Made by a program: the position numbers and the translations under genes. Shown here in pieces: positions 32,739 through 40,365 of a stretch of DNA of 64,000 nt. The stretch is from an uncultured Helicobacteraceae bacterium (GTDB taxonomy: Bacteria; Campylobacterota; Campylobacteria; Campylobacterales; Helicobacteraceae). Below the pieces are notes generated by a model that was given only the letters and a program-made list of their open reading frames with translations, was not told the DNA's origin and did not search any database. Numbering within the stretch: position 1 is the first letter of the stretch; each line of letters starts with the position of its first letter. Where the stretch lies: contig CAMWQM010000002.1 in assembly GCA_947176375.1 (NCBI GenBank), forward strand, positions 62,001-126,000, written 5' to 3'.

Positions 32739-32846
32739 ATGGATTATAATGTTGTTGAAAAAGTCCTTTTTGGATTTATAGTAGTGTTGGCAATAGCCTC
32801 AATCGTAATAGCATTCATACCTAATATGCTATTGCATTTAGTTTAA
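32739..32846 (+). CDS. 35-residue membrane peptide in the cco operon
   Basis: A short frame starting MDYNVVEKVLFGFIVVLAIA and continuing as a single hydrophobic helix to FIPNMLLHLV. The ATG is preceded by AAGGAGTAG at good spacing, it begins 6 nt after the DUF4006 stop, and its own stop is 2 nt before the next gene. It is easily missed because of its length. The composition (short charged start, one membrane helix) is like other small oxidase subunits (CcoM/CcoS-like), but I cannot assign it to a family. Confidence 0.72.
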   Translation: MDYNVVEKVLFGFIVVLAIASIVIAFIPNMLLHLV

Positions 32847-32848
32847 GT

Positions 32849-33451
32849 TTGATAATATATTTTAAGAAGATTCTGCTATTTTGCGGAATCTTATTCCACT
32901 TTTGCTATGCAAATACACTTGAAAATAATTTTGTTTTTAATGATGACTTAGTTTTTGTTGAAAAGAGTGTAGATTTTGTAGAGAAAACTTCAAAAGAGCT
33001 TTTTACCAAAACAGGTGTGAGTCTGTATGTATATATGACAGATTCTATGTCTGGTGCTCATTATAATGAATTTAAAAATAAAATTATTTCTAATTTTAAG
33101 GCTCCATATGTTGCAATAATATTAGTAAAAAATGATAAAAAAATTGATATTGCTACTTCAAGTGATGATTTAATAGATAAGAAAAAGGTCTATTGGGAGT
33201 ATATGGTGCCTTTGCTACCTAGCAAAGATAGTGAGATTACAAATCAAGTCCTCTCTGCTGTTGTTTTGAATGGTTATATTGAGAGCGTGGATTTAATAGC
33301 AGATAAATTTAAAGTTAAGATAGAACATAATATCCCAAAAGATGAAAAAGGTGCAAAAGCCGTAGCACAGCTAATCCTTTATATAATGTTATTTTCTATG
33401 TTAGGTTTATTTTTCGTATTTTATTTTTATAAAAGAAAGGGAAGCAAGTGA
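32849..33451 (+). CDS. exported, C-terminally anchored TPM-like protein
   Basis: A 200-residue protein with an N-terminal signal sequence (IIYFKKILLFCGILFHFCYA), a domain resembling the TPM fold with TGVSLYVYMTDSMSG, APYVAIILVKNDKKIDIATS, and a C-terminal membrane helix (about 173-194) followed by KRKGSK. The start is TTG at 32849, two bases after the preceding stop, with no visible ribosome site, suggesting coupled translation. Its place between ccoP and fixH suggests a role in cbb3 assembly; that is inference. Confidence 0.75.
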   Translation: MIIYFKKILLFCGILFHFCYANTLENNFVFNDDLVFVEKSVDFVEKTSKELFTKTGVSLYVYMTDSMSGAHYNEFKNKIISNFKAPYVAIILVKNDKKIDIATSSDDLIDKKKVYWEYMVPLLPSKDSEITNQVLSAVVLNGYIESVDLIADKFKVKIEHNIPKDEKGAKAVAQLILYIMLFSMLGLFFVFYFYKRKGSK

Positions 33452-33996
33452 AGGATACTAAAAACTTTTGGCCATTTTGTATAGCCTTGTTTATGACGAT
33501 TATGGTATGTATGATAATTTTGACAATCTACATCTCAATAAAATATAAGCCAGATAATGATAACGCCTATTTTTCTAGCAGAGAGATTGTCGATAAGGAG
33601 ATTAATACTATTTTGCAGCAGCAGCAAGAATTAGAAGAGAAATATGATTTTTATATTGTTAGTAATGATGTGCAGATTCCACTACAAAGGAAAGTAACTA
33701 GAAAGTCAAATCCATTAGAATTAAAACTTGGAGATAGTCTAAATTTAAATCTTAAAGTTATCACAAAAGATAATTCTATTGACAATACATCGTTTAAAGA
33801 TTTCACTGCTAGAGCCTATATTACAAGATTTGCAGATTCTAAAGATGATATAGATATTGGATTGCTAGAATCTAAAAATAATGAATTTTTTATTTCAAAT
33901 ATAAAGCTAAAGCAAGGCGATTGGAAGCTTTTAGTGGAATTTATCATAGATGATAAAAAAGCATATTTTGAGTATAGAATCTATGTAAAAGGATAG
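33448..33996 (+). CDS. FixH-like cbb3 oxidase assembly protein
   Basis: A 182-residue protein with one N-terminal membrane helix (about 7-30) and a periplasmic beta-rich domain ending GLLESKNNEFFISNIKLKQG and DWKLLVEFIIDDKKAYF, which fits FixH/CcoH proteins needed for oxidase maturation and CcoN interaction. It starts at GTG, overlapping the previous gene by 4 nt. Here fixH closes the cco operon; fixG and fixI are not adjacent. Confidence 0.78.
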   Translation: MKDTKNFWPFCIALFMTIMVCMIILTIYISIKYKPDNDNAYFSSREIVDKEINTILQQQQELEEKYDFYIVSNDVQIPLQRKVTRKSNPLELKLGDSLNLNLKVITKDNSIDNTSFKDFTARAYITRFADSKDDIDIGLLESKNNEFFISNIKLKQGDWKLLVEFIIDDKKAYFEYRIYVKG

Positions 33997-34004
33997 AAGC
34001 AAAA

Positions 34005-34940
34005 ATGCATTATAGGGGGGGGGTAGCAGTCATTATTCCTATGTTTAATGAGGAGCAAAGCATAGGAGCAGTATTAGATGATTTAAAGATTCTAAAAGAA
34101 GCTAAAATTTTTGTATTTGATAATAACTCAAATGATAATTCAGCCAGTATAGTAAAAACCAAACAAAATGAATTTAGTAATATTTCTCTACTTACCACCA
34201 CAAAGCAAGGTAAGGGTGCTGTGATTAGAGAGGCTTTTAGCATAATTGATGCAGAAATTTATGTGATAATTGATGCCGATGGTGAACACGATGTCTCAAT
34301 CTTGCCTAATGCACTAGATTTTTTCAAAATAAATCATCTTGATATGCTAAATATTGCAAGAAATGGCGATAAAAGTCTTTATCGTAAATATCATAGTTTT
34401 GGCAACTGGTTTCTTACAAAATTTATTCAAATATTTTTTGGAAGGAAAATTAATGATGCTTTAAGTGGATATAGGATTTTTAACAAAGCTTTTGTGAAGA
34501 GTTTTCCTGCAGAATCTAGTGGTTTTGAAGTGGAAAGTGAGCTTACTATTTTTGCCTTGCAACAAAATTTAAGAATCGATGAAATTAAAGCAAATTATAA
34601 GTCTCGCCACAAAAACAGCCATTCCAAGCTCCACACATTTAAAGATGGTTTTAAAATCGCTCTAATGATTATGAATCTAATTTTTAGCGAAAAACCGCTT
34701 GTAGCATTTGGAATACTTAGTTTAATTAGCTTATTTTGTGGGATTATTCTTGGAGTTCCGATAGTTTTGGAGTTTTTAGAGACTTCGAAAGTGCCTAGAT
34801 TCCCTACATTATTTTTATGTATAGGGCTTGGAGTGATTGCTGTGATTTTATTTATAAGCGGGTTTTTAGCACATCTAATTACACGAAATATTAAGCAAAT
34901 AAGGCGAATTACTTACAATAGTTATAATAAAAGTTTTTAA
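34005..34940 (+). CDS. GtrB-like polyprenyl-phosphate glycosyltransferase with G9 tract
   Basis: Family 2 glycosyltransferase of 311 residues. The start VAVIIPMFNEEQSIG, the acidic DADGEHD motif (a DXD-like metal site) and two C-terminal membrane helices (about 236-258 and 267-292, ending HLITRNIKQIRR) match GtrB/DPM1-type enzymes that load a sugar on undecaprenyl phosphate on the inner face of the membrane. Nine G's at 34015-34023 fill codons 4-7 (MHYRGGVAV), so a one-base slip would close the frame; the sequence as given is open. The next genes are GtrA-like and a large membrane protein. The donor sugar is unknown. Confidence 0.9.
   Translation: MHYRGGVAVIIPMFNEEQSIGAVLDDLKILKEAKIFVFDNNSNDNSASIVKTKQNEFSNISLLTTTKQGKGAVIREAFSIIDAEIYVIIDADGEHDVSILPNALDFFKINHLDMLNIARNGDKSLYRKYHSFGNWFLTKFIQIFFGRKINDALSGYRIFNKAFVKSFPAESSGFEVESELTIFALQQNLRIDEIKANYKSRHKNSHSKLHTFKDGFKIALMIMNLIFSEKPLVAFGILSLISLFCGIILGVPIVLEFLETSKVPRFPTLFLCIGLGVIAVILFISGFLAHLITRNIKQIRRITYNSYNKSF
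34015..34023 (+). repeat. G9 homopolymer in the coding start of the gtrB-like gene
   Basis: Nine consecutive G's lie ten bases after the ATG. Tracts of this kind in helicobacters and campylobacters change length by slipped-strand copying and switch genes on and off. Seen directly; switching is inferred. Confidence 0.85.
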
Positions 34941-34951
34941 AAAGGCTCTTT

Positions 34952-35320
34952 TTGGCTAATTTAGCAAAATATTTTATTATTGGTGGAATTTTAACTCTCC
35001 TTGAGTGGGTAATATTTTATGTTTTGGTTTATATTATTGGTTTGCATTATATTGCTTCATCTTTTATTGCTTTTATTTTGATTTCAGCACTTGGAATCTT
35101 TGTATATAAAAAAATGATTTTTGGAGATTCTAAATTTAGCTTCAAGGCTGAGGTTTTAGCAATCTATTTGATTAATAGTATTGGTATTGTGTTAAATACT
35201 TTAATTTTGTGGATTTTGGTTGATAAATTTAGCGCTGAAGTAATGATTTCAAAGATTATTGCATCATTTATTGTTGCATTTTATGGCTTTTTTGCTAGAA
35301 AGATTTGTGTTTATAAATAA
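34952..35320 (+). CDS. GtrA-family membrane protein
   Basis: A 122-residue protein with four membrane helices and the GtrA pattern: KYFIIGGILTLLEWVIFYVL, then GIFVYKKMIFGDSK and a last helix ending FYGFFARKICVYK. GtrA proteins are thought to flip sugar-linked undecaprenyl phosphate across the membrane. The start is TTG at 34952, 11 nt after the GtrB-like gene. It links the loading enzyme and the large membrane transferase in a Gtr-type set. Confidence 0.88.
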   Translation: MANLAKYFIIGGILTLLEWVIFYVLVYIIGLHYIASSFIAFILISALGIFVYKKMIFGDSKFSFKAEVLAIYLINSIGIVLNTLILWILVDKFSAEVMISKIIASFIVAFYGFFARKICVYK

Positions 35321-35331
35321 AGGGAGAGCAA

Positions 35332-37023
35332 ATGCAGACTTTGATAATTTACTCCATTATGGCATTGTTATTTTACCTTTCTTATAAATTATTTTTTAAG
35401 ATTTTAGAGTGTTTGCCAAAATTAAATTCCAAAATAATAGATTCTAATTCCAAAGATATTTTAGATTCTAAAGTAGATTTCAAATCAAATTTAGATTCTA
35501 AAACTAAAGCAGACTTTGCACTAGATTCCAAATCCAAAATAGATTCTACTTTAAAATTAGATTCTAAAGTAGTCTCTAAAACCAGCCTAACACAAAGAAC
35601 ATTAGAGCTAAAAGATATAATCTTTCTTATTTCTAGTGCATTGTTAATTTTAGGAATTTGTGCTTTTACATTTTATCTTGGGTTTCCAGGTTTTTTGATT
35701 GATGGAGATATTTTTAAAGCATTAGATTTAAATAAGCAAAATTTTGCTCCTGTAATTACTGCTTATGTGCTTGAAATTCTTTATTTTATATTTGGAAAGC
35801 ATACATATTATTTATTTTTAATCAACTTGATTACATTTTATGTTGGAATTTATTTTTTGATAGCTGGATTTTACTTGCGATTTCGCTCGTATTTTGCTTT
35901 GTTTTTAATGTTTCCACTTTTTATTGGCAATATTTATTTTAGTCATTTTGTCTCTATGAATTATGTTGCAATGGCTAATATGATATTTTGTGCAGGTAGT
36001 TTGGTGCTTTTTTGCATTCTTGTGCATCCAAAAACTAGGCTTTTAAAATTACTTTATATTTTTGTTGCGATATTACTATTTTTGGCTATTCTTTGGAGAC
36101 ATAATGCGATTTTTAGCGTTTTCCCACTTTGTTTTATCCTTATTTATTTACTTTTAGAAGATAGAGGCTTAAGTAAGAAAGCTTTTATAAAGCTATATGC
36201 TAAGGGCATTGTGATTTGTGTGTTTGTGTGTTTATTTGTTGTTATTGTGATTCCAAAGATTTTAACTACAAATTCTCTTTCCTCGCCATCTCATCATATA
36301 TTTTTGCATCAAATTGTAGGAACTTGTATAAAGAATGATGATAGCTCTTGTATTAAGAATGAATGGTATAATATAGAGCATAATTGGGAGAATGCAAAGA
36401 GAATTTATTTAGAAAATCCATTTTTTGCAGATCCTATGAATGGAATCTTTAGTTCAGGTGAGATTAATGGGCTTTTTTTATCGTGGTTGAAAGTAATAAC
36501 TAAATATCCTCTTAATTATTTAGAATATCAAAGTGGTTTTTTTAGATATATGTGGTTTGAAAGCCCATTTAAAGATTATAGAGATAAACATAAACATTCT
36601 TATACATACTCTTTAATATTATCTCCAAAAGAGATTCAAGCTAAAGTAGAAGAATCAAATATTAATACTTTAAATAAATTTCCAATAAATGAATATAGTA
36701 TAAGTTTTAGCAAAGCAAGAGAGAAAATATATACTTTTTTATATGAAAATAGAATTATTTTTGGGAATATTGTTGGAGTTAGTATGAGTTTTATTTTAAT
36801 GATTGTTAGTTTAATTTTAATATGTTTTAGAAAGTATCGCAATAATTTATTGTTATTTAGTTTTAGTTTTAGTTTTGCCGCATTTTTTAGTGCTATTTTT
36901 ATAGCTGGTTTTAGTCCTGTGATTTACCCTAGATATATGTCACCTATTTTGCCTCTAGCTCTTATGTCTTTGATTGGATTTATTGCTTTTGTTTGCGATA
37001 GATTGAGTAGAAAAGAAGTATAA
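35332..37023 (+). CDS. large multi-pass membrane protein, GT-C/GtrC-like candidate
   Basis: A 563-residue protein with about ten hydrophobic segments after one N-terminal helix. Between the first and second helix (about 35430-35590) lies a low-complexity linker of repeated LDSK and IDS units, encoded by copies of TAGATTCTAAA. A large extracytoplasmic loop (SSPSHHIFLHQIVGTCIKND) precedes more helices. Size, topology and place after gtrB- and gtrA-like genes suggest the strain-specific transferase (GtrC role) that moves a lipid-linked sugar to a surface polymer. I do not recognise its family by sequence, so the role is inference. Confidence 0.75.
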   Translation: MQTLIIYSIMALLFYLSYKLFFKILECLPKLNSKIIDSNSKDILDSKVDFKSNLDSKTKADFALDSKSKIDSTLKLDSKVVSKTSLTQRTLELKDIIFLISSALLILGICAFTFYLGFPGFLIDGDIFKALDLNKQNFAPVITAYVLEILYFIFGKHTYYLFLINLITFYVGIYFLIAGFYLRFRSYFALFLMFPLFIGNIYFSHFVSMNYVAMANMIFCAGSLVLFCILVHPKTRLLKLLYIFVAILLFLAILWRHNAIFSVFPLCFILIYLLLEDRGLSKKAFIKLYAKGIVICVFVCLFVVIVIPKILTTNSLSSPSHHIFLHQIVGTCIKNDDSSCIKNEWYNIEHNWENAKRIYLENPFFADPMNGIFSSGEINGLFLSWLKVITKYPLNYLEYQSGFFRYMWFESPFKDYRDKHKHSYTYSLILSPKEIQAKVEESNINTLNKFPINEYSISFSKAREKIYTFLYENRIIFGNIVGVSMSFILMIVSLILICFRKYRNNLLLFSFSFSFAAFFSAIFIAGFSPVIYPRYMSPILPLALMSLIGFIAFVCDRLSRKEV

Positions 37024-37320
37024 ATTTAGAATCTAGTTTAATTTTTTAAATAACTTTAGGATGGAATTTAGCTGTATTTATAAAAAACTACTTAAAGTAT
37101 AAATATACTTTCTTAAATATTTTTATAAAAGATAACAAGGAAGTATTTGTGTGGCGAAATTAAAAATAAGTTACTAGCAAATAAGATCTCTTTTTTTGTC
37201 TTGTTAAAAAGATTTAAGAAATTAACTAAATATTATATTATAGATTCCGCTCTAAAGCTAATAGCTTAAATAAATCAACTTAAATTGTAGCAGTTTAAAA
37301 GTTTATTATTTAATAAATTA
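37024..37320. other. gap after the Gtr-like cassette
   Basis: About 300 AT-rich bases with no reading frame, RNA gene or repeat that I can support, before the hairpin at 37321. Confidence 0.4.
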
Positions 37321-37356
37321 ATTTTATGTGTTTGAGCCTAATTACTCACATAAAAT
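37321..37356. terminator. 10-bp hairpin between convergent genes
   Basis: Perfect arms ATTTTATGTG (37321-37330) and CACATAAAAT (37347-37356) with a 16-base loop lie just after the stop of the minus-strand lipoprotein gene and downstream of the plus-strand cassette. It could end transcription from either side; A/T runs flank it. Confidence 0.5.
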
Positions 37357-37363
37357 CTTTTCC

Positions 37364-37735
37364 TTATTTGCATTTATAAACTAGGGCAGTGATATTTATC
37401 TCTTGTGTGCTTTTTAGGCTATCATCTAGAACAATATTGCTTCCATTTGAGCGTATTGTGAGTTTATTTTGATTAGTTAGGAAAAATATTGTATCTCCGC
37501 CTATAGCTTTTGCCTTATTTTTAGTATCGTTGATCGCACCTTCATTTAGTTGTGCTTCGCTAAACATTCCACTATTTTTTTGGCTTCCATAAACTTCACC
37601 TAGATATTCGCAGTTAGGAGCTGGTTCTGTTGTAACTATCTGCACGAATCTAGCTTCAGAATTTAATATATTTATAGTGCCACTGCAAGCTATAAAGAGT
37701 ATAGCAATTAGAGTTAAAATTAGTCTTGTAATCAT
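37364..37735 (-). CDS. DUF4156-like lipoprotein
   Basis: A 123-residue predicted lipoprotein: MITRLILTLIAILFIACSGT has a lipobox IAC with Cys17. The mature part begins like DUF4156 proteins, with VQIVTTEPAPNCEYLGEVYG and GAINDTKNKAKAIGGDTIFF. Family members are small envelope proteins of unknown role. It lies 34 nt after the ferredoxin gene on the same strand and may be cotranscribed. Confidence 0.82.
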   Translation of the reverse strand: MITRLILTLIAILFIACSGTINILNSEARFVQIVTTEPAPNCEYLGEVYGSQKNSGMFSEAQLNEGAINDTKNKAKAIGGDTIFFLTNQNKLTIRSNGSNIVLDDSLKSTQEINITALVYKCK

Positions 37736-37769
37736 CCCCTATTCCTTAAGTTATATTAGATTCCTAATT

Positions 37770-38021
37770 TTATTCACTTTTGCTTAATTTTTGGAATTTA
37801 TATTTTAGCTCATCAATACTTTCTACATTATCTGGGTCTGGGATTATCGCATCTACTGGGCATACGCTAATGCAGCTTGGTTCATCATAATATCCTATAC
37901 ATTCTGTGCATTTATCTGGGTCTATTATGTATATTGGTTCGCCATCATCTATTGCTTCATTTGGGCATTCTTCTCTGCACGCATCGCAAGCTATACATTC
38001 ATTATTAATCATTAATGACAT
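37770..38021 (-). CDS. 2[4Fe-4S] ferredoxin, YfhL-like
   Basis: Electron carrier with two four-iron clusters: CIACDACREECP in the first half and CTECIGYYDEPSCISVCPVD in the second, the wider spacing of YfhL/Alvin-type ferredoxins. I place the start at the ATG at 38021 (MSLMINNECIAC, 83 residues), because GGAGG lies 5 bases before it; the longer frame from 38033 starts inside that ribosome site. The C-terminus is acidic (DPDNVESIDELKYK). The partner enzyme cannot be read. Confidence 0.93.
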   Translation of the reverse strand: MSLMINNECIACDACREECPNEAIDDGEPIYIIDPDKCTECIGYYDEPSCISVCPVDAIIPDPDNVESIDELKYKFQKLSKSE

Positions 38022-38108
38022 AATTTCCTCCAAAATTTGAAATAATTTGAAAATAAATTTTTGGATTTATAGCATAAAAAAATAAAAATTATTTTAATTT
38101 TTTAATAA

Positions 38109-38726
38109 TTATTTTAAAATTATTAAAGCCTTATTATGTGGGATTGAATCTATTATAGTGGAATCTTGTGTGATAAATATATTAATATTAGATTCTAATG
38201 ATATACCTAGACTTTCTTTATTGTCTATTAGACTTGCGACTTCTAGTCCTAAATGCTTTGCATATTCTGCTAATATAAAAAAAGAATCTTTATGCAGAAT
38301 GCAGTTTGCCAAGATAATCATATCAGCGCCATAAACTAGAGATTCTAATACTTGATATTTTGAGATGATTATGTCTTTGTGAATTATTAAATATGGGCTG
38401 TATCGCCTTAAATTGCTGATTAGTGAAATTTCATTTTGCAAAGTTGTATTTGCAAGGACTGCACTATATTTGTTATTAATGGAAGCAAAATCAGCATTTA
38501 AAGATTCAAAGTTTGAAACCTCAAAGCTAGATAAATAATATAAATTTTCTTTTAAAATTAAATGATTTAGTGTAGTTCGTGGCATATATGGGTTGCACGA
38601 TAGGCTTTTACCAAGTGTATTAAAATCTATTTGGCTAACTCTTTTTTCTACATTTATTTTTGTTTTTTCTAAACTCTTTTTAAGTGAATATGTGCCAAAG
38701 AATTTAGATTCTACTCTACTAAACAT
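38109..38726 (-). CDS. truncated, divergent indole-3-glycerol-phosphate-synthase-like protein
   Basis: A 205-residue protein whose middle (about 88-172) follows TrpC: LIIHKDIIISKYQVLESLVY matches the family's VLxKDFIIDxYQIxEAR with the catalytic Lys at 117, then GADMIILANCIL and LGLEVASLIDNKESL. The N-terminal catalytic EIKRASPSKG motif is not seen, and the protein stops where the last barrel strands (VNNRDL, SESGI) should be. At about 205 against 255-260 residues it is probably not a working synthase; it may be a repurposed paralogue or a decaying gene. Its start overlaps the TPR gene end by 16 nt. Confidence 0.65.
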   Translation of the reverse strand: MFSRVESKFFGTYSLKKSLEKTKINVEKRVSQIDFNTLGKSLSCNPYMPRTTLNHLILKENLYYLSSFEVSNFESLNADFASINNKYSAVLANTTLQNEISLISNLRRYSPYLIIHKDIIISKYQVLESLVYGADMIILANCILHKDSFFILAEYAKHLGLEVASLIDNKESLGISLESNINIFITQDSTIIDSIPHNKALIILK

Positions 38727-39928
38727 TTATTTATTTTATCTATGTGTGTTTTGATTTCTGGCTCTTTTTCTGCTTCTTCTTTTGGAATCTTATCCATTAT
38801 CTCTTGTGCTTTTCTGCAATCTTTATTTTTATAATATCCCCACGCAAGGGAATCTAAATAAGCTGGATTATCATTATTAAGCTTTAGGGCAATTTTTACA
38901 TATTCTATCCCCTTGTCTACATCTATATCATAGTCAATTAGCAAATATCCAAGATAATTATAAAAAACATCATTTAGATTATTTTCTATCGCAAGTTTTA
39001 ACTTTGAAGTTACATCATCAATAGCTGCCTTTTTATCCTCTGCCATTTCAAAGTCAATTATTGCTAGGATTCCTAAATAATTATTATTTTTTTTGGTTTC
39101 GTAGGCTTTTTGTGCTTCAATTTTTGCATTTTTATAATCTTTTTGCGCAAGATAGAAGTCAATCAAAAAATCACTATCAAATTGCCATTGCCCTACTAAA
39201 TCTTTTGCTTTATCAAATTTTTCTGCAAGTAGGTAGATTCTTGCTAGATTATGTGCATTTTGGAGATTTTTATTATTTTTATAATAATCTAAATATAGAG
39301 ATTCTAGTTTATCTAGTTGCTTATAATTCACTCCAAGCCCGATTAGAATCTGCAAATATTCTGTATTTGTGCCATTTGGAAAATGCTCTTTTAAAAGTGG
39401 AATTGATTTATCAAAATTATTTGAGGCAAGATCAATAGAAGTGATAATTATCAAAATATCTTCATCTTTATTGAAATTATAGGCATTAAATAGGTATTTT
39501 CTTGCGTTCTGATAATCTTTTTTATAAATATAGAGATTACTTAAAAATTTATTATTTTCTTGATTATTTTGTAGTTTGATTATATCTTCATAGATTTCTA
39601 TAACTTTGTTTATATCTTTTTTGATTATGTAAATATAGGCTATCGTTTTTTTAATATCCACATTATTTGGATTATTTTTTTGATATATTTGTGCATAGGA
39701 GAGCGCTTCAGTTAGGTTTTCTAATTTAATTGAAATATTTATCATTTCTCTTAAATATTCCTCTTTTTTTGTCATATCATATAGTTTATTATATATTTCT
39801 TTTGCATTGTTTAAATCGCCACTATCTATCGCATCGAGGGCTTGAAAAATATATAAATCCTCCTCATTGCTAAAAAGTGGATTGTTAAATATTAATATTA
39901 TGCTAAAGGCAAGTAAATATAATCTCAT
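38711..39928 (-). CDS. exported TPR-repeat protein
   Basis: A 405-residue protein with a signal sequence (MRLYLLAFSIILIFNNPLFS) and a solenoid of tetratricopeptide-like repeats, for example GDLNNAKEIYNKLYDMTKKE, LTEALSYAQIYQKNNPNNVD and KDYQNARKYLFNAYNF; the last repeat NPAYLDSLAWGYYKNKDCRK is canonical. Such proteins act as periplasmic scaffolds. It overlaps the TrpC-like gene, so they are probably translated together. No partner is evident. Confidence 0.88.
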   Translation of the reverse strand: MRLYLLAFSIILIFNNPLFSNEEDLYIFQALDAIDSGDLNNAKEIYNKLYDMTKKEEYLREMINISIKLENLTEALSYAQIYQKNNPNNVDIKKTIAYIYIIKKDINKVIEIYEDIIKLQNNQENNKFLSNLYIYKKDYQNARKYLFNAYNFNKDEDILIIITSIDLASNNFDKSIPLLKEHFPNGTNTEYLQILIGLGVNYKQLDKLESLYLDYYKNNKNLQNAHNLARIYLLAEKFDKAKDLVGQWQFDSDFLIDFYLAQKDYKNAKIEAQKAYETKKNNNYLGILAIIDFEMAEDKKAAIDDVTSKLKLAIENNLNDVFYNYLGYLLIDYDIDVDKGIEYVKIALKLNNDNPAYLDSLAWGYYKNKDCRKAQEIMDKIPKEEAEKEPEIKTHIDKINKCLVE

Positions 39929-40177
39929 AACACTATCCTTAAAATTTTAAAATTGTTATTATCTAAAAAAAATTATTTATTTGTAATAAATTCTTTTATT
40001 AATTTGGATTTTTATTTAGCTTTATGGAAATTCAGAATCTATACTCTATAACCTGTGGAATCTTCTTAAAATTTATTCTATAAAGTCAAATATCTATTAA
40101 AGATTCCATTTAGCTAGAAAAATGACAAATAGCGTTAATATATCCCTCCCACATATCACATCATTTTGGAGGGTAAA

Positions 40178-40246
40178 ATGAAGACAAAAATAATTAAATT
40201 TATAAGCTTAAATTTTGTGGAATCTAAAATATTAAAAAGAAGTTAA
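40178..40246 (+). other. 22-residue frame with a strong ribosome site
   Basis: GGAGGG stands 4 bases before the ATG, unusually good for such a short frame. The peptide MKTKIIKFISLNFVESKILK has a positive start like a truncated signal peptide. CCCTCC at 40144-40149 can pair with the GGAGGG, which would hide the site. It could be a leader peptide, a small protein or a gene remnant; I cannot decide. Confidence 0.3.
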
Positions 40247-40278
40247 AATTTAATCATAAAGTCTAAACTTCGGAATCT

Positions 40279-40317
40279 AAAGCTAAAGATTTTTAATATA
40301 TAACATACTTTAGCTTT
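40279..40317. terminator. 10-bp inverted repeat downstream of tal
   Basis: Arms AAAGCTAAAG (40279-40288) and CTTTAGCTTT (40308-40317) pair perfectly with a 19-base loop, about 49 nt past the tal stop on the minus strand. The position suits a terminator but the T-tract is poor. Confidence 0.4.
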
Positions 40318-40365
40318 TGAGTAAAATAAAAAAATCTAAATTATCTTGATAAAACATAAAATTTT

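Larger units (their letters stand above)
39929..40365. other. gap with a possible leader peptide and a hairpin
   Basis: 437 AT-rich bases. It holds a 22-codon frame at 40178-40246 starting MKTKIIKFISLNFV after a TTTTGGAGGGTAAA ribosome site, and the hairpin at 40279-40317. Several TAGATTC-type words occur. No other gene is visible; the short frame looks like the start of a signal peptide, so the gap may be what is left of a secreted-protein gene. Confidence 0.4.

Noticed and set aside
39061-39438. 125-residue plus-strand frame opposite the TPR gene
   Set aside because: The minus strand has an obvious TPR protein with signal sequence; the plus frame is aromatic-rich shadow sequence without a ribosome site.
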